Of a stretch of DNA of 64,000 nt, positions 62,483 to 64,000 are shown piece after piece (positions within the stretch are counted from its first letter, which is position 1; the number at the start of each line of letters is the position of its first letter). The stretch covers positions 1,605,001-1,669,000 of the forward strand of contig NZ_JAPEPJ010000001.1 in assembly GCF_026340255.1 (NCBI RefSeq). Direction: 5' to 3'. Below the pieces are notes generated by a model that did not search any database, was not told the DNA's origin, and saw only the letters and a list, made by a program, of their open reading frames with translations. Position numbers and translations under genes: made by a program. This DNA is from Streptomyces sp. NBC_01408. Its GTDB lineage: Bacteria; Actinomycetota; Actinomycetes; Streptomycetales; Streptomycetaceae.

Positions 62483-63832
62483 TCAGAGCATGTGCGCATC
62501 CGCGACCGAGAGGGCCCCGTCGAGGATCTCCAGACCCTTGGCGACGTCCTGCGGCGAGATGTTGCAGGCCGGTGCGACGTGGATGCGGTTCCCGGCGGTC
62601 AGCGGCCACAGCCCGCCCTTCTTGCAGGCGGCCCCGAACTCCGCCATCGGCGCGTTGTCCGCCCCGGAGGCGTTGTACGGCACCAGCGGCTCACGCGTCC
62701 GGCGGTCGCGTACGAGCTCCAGGGCCCAGAAGGTGCCCAGGCCCCGGACCTCCCCGACGGAGGGGTGCCGCTCGGCGAGCGCGCGCAGGCCGGGGCCGAG
62801 GAGCTCCGCGCCCGTGCGGGCGGACTGCTCGACGATGCCCTCCTCCTCCATGACGTTGATGGTGGCGACGGCGGCCGCGCAGGCCAGTACGTGCCCGGAG
62901 TACGTCAGCCCGCCCGGGTAGGGCCGGCGGGCGAAGGTCTGGGCGATGGCGGCCGAGATGGCCACCCCGCCGAGCGGCACGTAGCCGCTGGTCACGCCCT
63001 TGGCGAAGCAGATCAGGTCGGGGACGACGTCCCAGTGCTCGGAGGCGAACCACTTACCGGTGCGCCCGAAGCCGACCATGATCTCGTCGAGGACGAACAC
63101 GATGCCGAAGCGGTCGCAGAGCGCGCGCACACCGGCGAGGTAGCCGTCCGGGTGGACCAGGACGCCCGGGGCGCCGCCGACGGTCTCCAGGATGATCGCG
63201 GCGATGGACTGCGGGCCCTCGAAGACGATGGTTTCCTCGAGGTGGCGCAGGGCCCGCTCGCACTCCTCGGCCTCGGTGGCCGCGTAGAAGGGCGAGCGGT
63301 AGGCGAAGGGCCCCCAGAAGTGCACGACACCGGCGGTCGCGGTGTCGTTGCCGAAGCGGCGGGCGTCACCGGTCAGGTTGATCGCGGTGGAGGTGGCCCC
63401 GTGGTACGAGCGGTACGCGGACAGCACCTTCGGGCGGCCGGTGTGCAGCCGGGCCATGCGGACGGCGTTCTCCACGGCCTCGGCGCCCGCGTTGGTGAAG
63501 AAGATCTTGTCCAGGTCGCCCGGGGTCCGCTCGGCGATCAGCCGGGCCGCCTCGGAGCGGACGTCCACGGCGAAGCCGGGCGCGACGGTGCACAGCCGGG
63601 CCGCCTGCTCCTGGATGGCAGCGGTGACCTTGGGGTGCTGGTAGCCGATGTTCGTGTAGACGAGGGCGCTGGAGAAGTCGAGGTAGCGATGGCCCTGGTA
63701 GTCCCAGAAGTACGAGCCCTCGGCCCCGGCGACGGCGAGCGGGTCGATCAGCTCCTGCGCCGACCAGGAGTGGAAGACGTGCTTCCGGTCGGCGTCTTTC
63801 ACGGCGGCGAGGTCATCGGCTGCTGCGTTCAT
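62483..63832 (-). CDS. Class III (PLP-dependent) aminotransferase
   Basis: This 449-aa aminotransferase has SYFWDYQGHRYLDFSSALVYTNIGYQHP (N-terminal), FFTNAGAEAVENAVRMAR (PLP phosphate), FVLDEIMVGFGRTGKW (Asp to the PLP nitrogen) and the Schiff-base Lys in ICFAKGVTSGYVPLG. Homologues act on omega-amino acids such as beta-alanine or on pyrimidine and purine degradation products, which may link it to the uricase gene. ATG 63832 is the likely start. Confidence 0.9.
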   Translation of the reverse strand: MNAAADDLAAVKDADRKHVFHSWSAQELIDPLAVAGAEGSYFWDYQGHRYLDFSSALVYTNIGYQHPKVTAAIQEQAARLCTVAPGFAVDVRSEAARLIAERTPGDLDKIFFTNAGAEAVENAVRMARLHTGRPKVLSAYRSYHGATSTAINLTGDARRFGNDTATAGVVHFWGPFAYRSPFYAATEAEECERALRHLEETIVFEGPQSIAAIILETVGGAPGVLVHPDGYLAGVRALCDRFGIVFVLDEIMVGFGRTGKWFASEHWDVVPDLICFAKGVTSGYVPLGGVAISAAIAQTFARRPYPGGLTYSGHVLACAAAVATINVMEEEGIVEQSARTGAELLGPGLRALAERHPSVGEVRGLGTFWALELVRDRRTREPLVPYNASGADNAPMAEFGAACKKGGLWPLTAGNRIHVAPACNISPQDVAKGLEILDGALSVADAHML

Positions 63833-63864
63833 GAAACGAGCGTAGTTGTCCAGGATGTGGACCC

Positions 63865-63953
63865 CGGGGCGGCTCCGCAGGGAACCTCGGGGCGGCTCCG
63901 CCGGGAACTCCGGGGCGCCTCCGCCGGCACTCCGGGGCGGCTTCCCGCGCGAG
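63865..63953. repeat. 23-bp tandem repeat upstream of the aminotransferase
   Basis: Three to four units of cggggcggctccgccgggaa followed by ctc (22-23 bp, a few mismatches) lie 33-121 bp before the aminotransferase start. They may affect its promoter. No gene is seen between here and base 64000. Confidence 0.75.
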
Positions 63954-64000
63954 GGGTCGCTGTCGGGCGATCCTGGAGCGACCGGTGATGACACGACCTA

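Noticed and set aside
63865..63953. CRISPR array
   Set aside because: The units are head-to-tail without spacers and no cas gene is in the window.

Overview
The window is high-GC DNA with strong third-position G+C bias, GTG and TTG starts, long antisense ORF shadows and Streptomyces-type gene content: F420-dependent and mycothiol-dependent enzymes, SpoIIE/PP2C phosphatases, a CbtA/CbtB cobalt system and a PhoP-type PHO box. I read it as the core chromosome of a Streptomyces. A perfect parS-like 14-mer at 58954-58967 suggests the replication origin is not far away.

Layout. 1-6.2 kb: the 3' end of a membrane Ser/Thr kinase, a DevR/NarL response regulator with a PPOX protein, and a 2-oxoacid dehydrogenase operon (E1alpha, E1beta, E2). 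6.2-29.7 kb: mainly housekeeping and hypothetical genes. They include a GNAT protein, F420/PPOX enzyme, DUF1266 protein, papain-like protease with a chagasin-like inhibitor gene beside it, DUF418 protein, GntR-MFS pair, mycothiol-dependent enzyme, nitrilase, ATP-grasp protein, DUF4240 protein, thioredoxin-NHL protein, M18 aminopeptidase, a solitary TnpB, a duplicated zinc-ribbon-like protein, a FadE5-type acyl-CoA dehydrogenase, an SseB-like protein and a pirin.

29.7-43 kb: the most notable region, a minus-strand set of co-oriented and mostly overlapping genes that reads as a class V lanthipeptide cluster. In transcription order it has a LuxR-type regulator, a 61-aa precursor ending in Cys, an F420/LLM reductase, a Cys-decarboxylase-type flavoprotein, a degenerate kinase-fold protein, a fused M16 peptidase, an APH-like kinase, a HopA1-like lyase, an ABC ATPase with permease, and an ABC exporter. 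A REC-only regulator follows. The proposed route is: kinase and HopA1 lyase dehydrate Ser/Thr of the precursor, the flavoprotein decarboxylates the C-terminal Cys to form an AviCys ring, the LLM enzyme reduces dehydro-residues to D-amino acids, M16 removes the leader, and the transporters export or give immunity.

43-64 kb: AI-2E permease, SpoIIE phosphatase, aspS, a VWA protein with a long acidic repeat, Tat-exported PhoX under a PHO box, a histidine kinase with a lipoprotein, FUSC and other membrane proteins, parS, a B12-riboswitch-controlled cbtBA operon, uricase and a class III aminotransferase.

Two families of non-coding repeats sit mainly between convergent genes. One is a roughly 0.5-kb long-arm palindrome with copies or parts at 7.2, 15.1, 27.6 and 54.8 kb. 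The other is a CTAG-bounded 165-bp MITE-like element with one full copy and two remnants. Several of these overlap the stop codon of the neighbouring gene.
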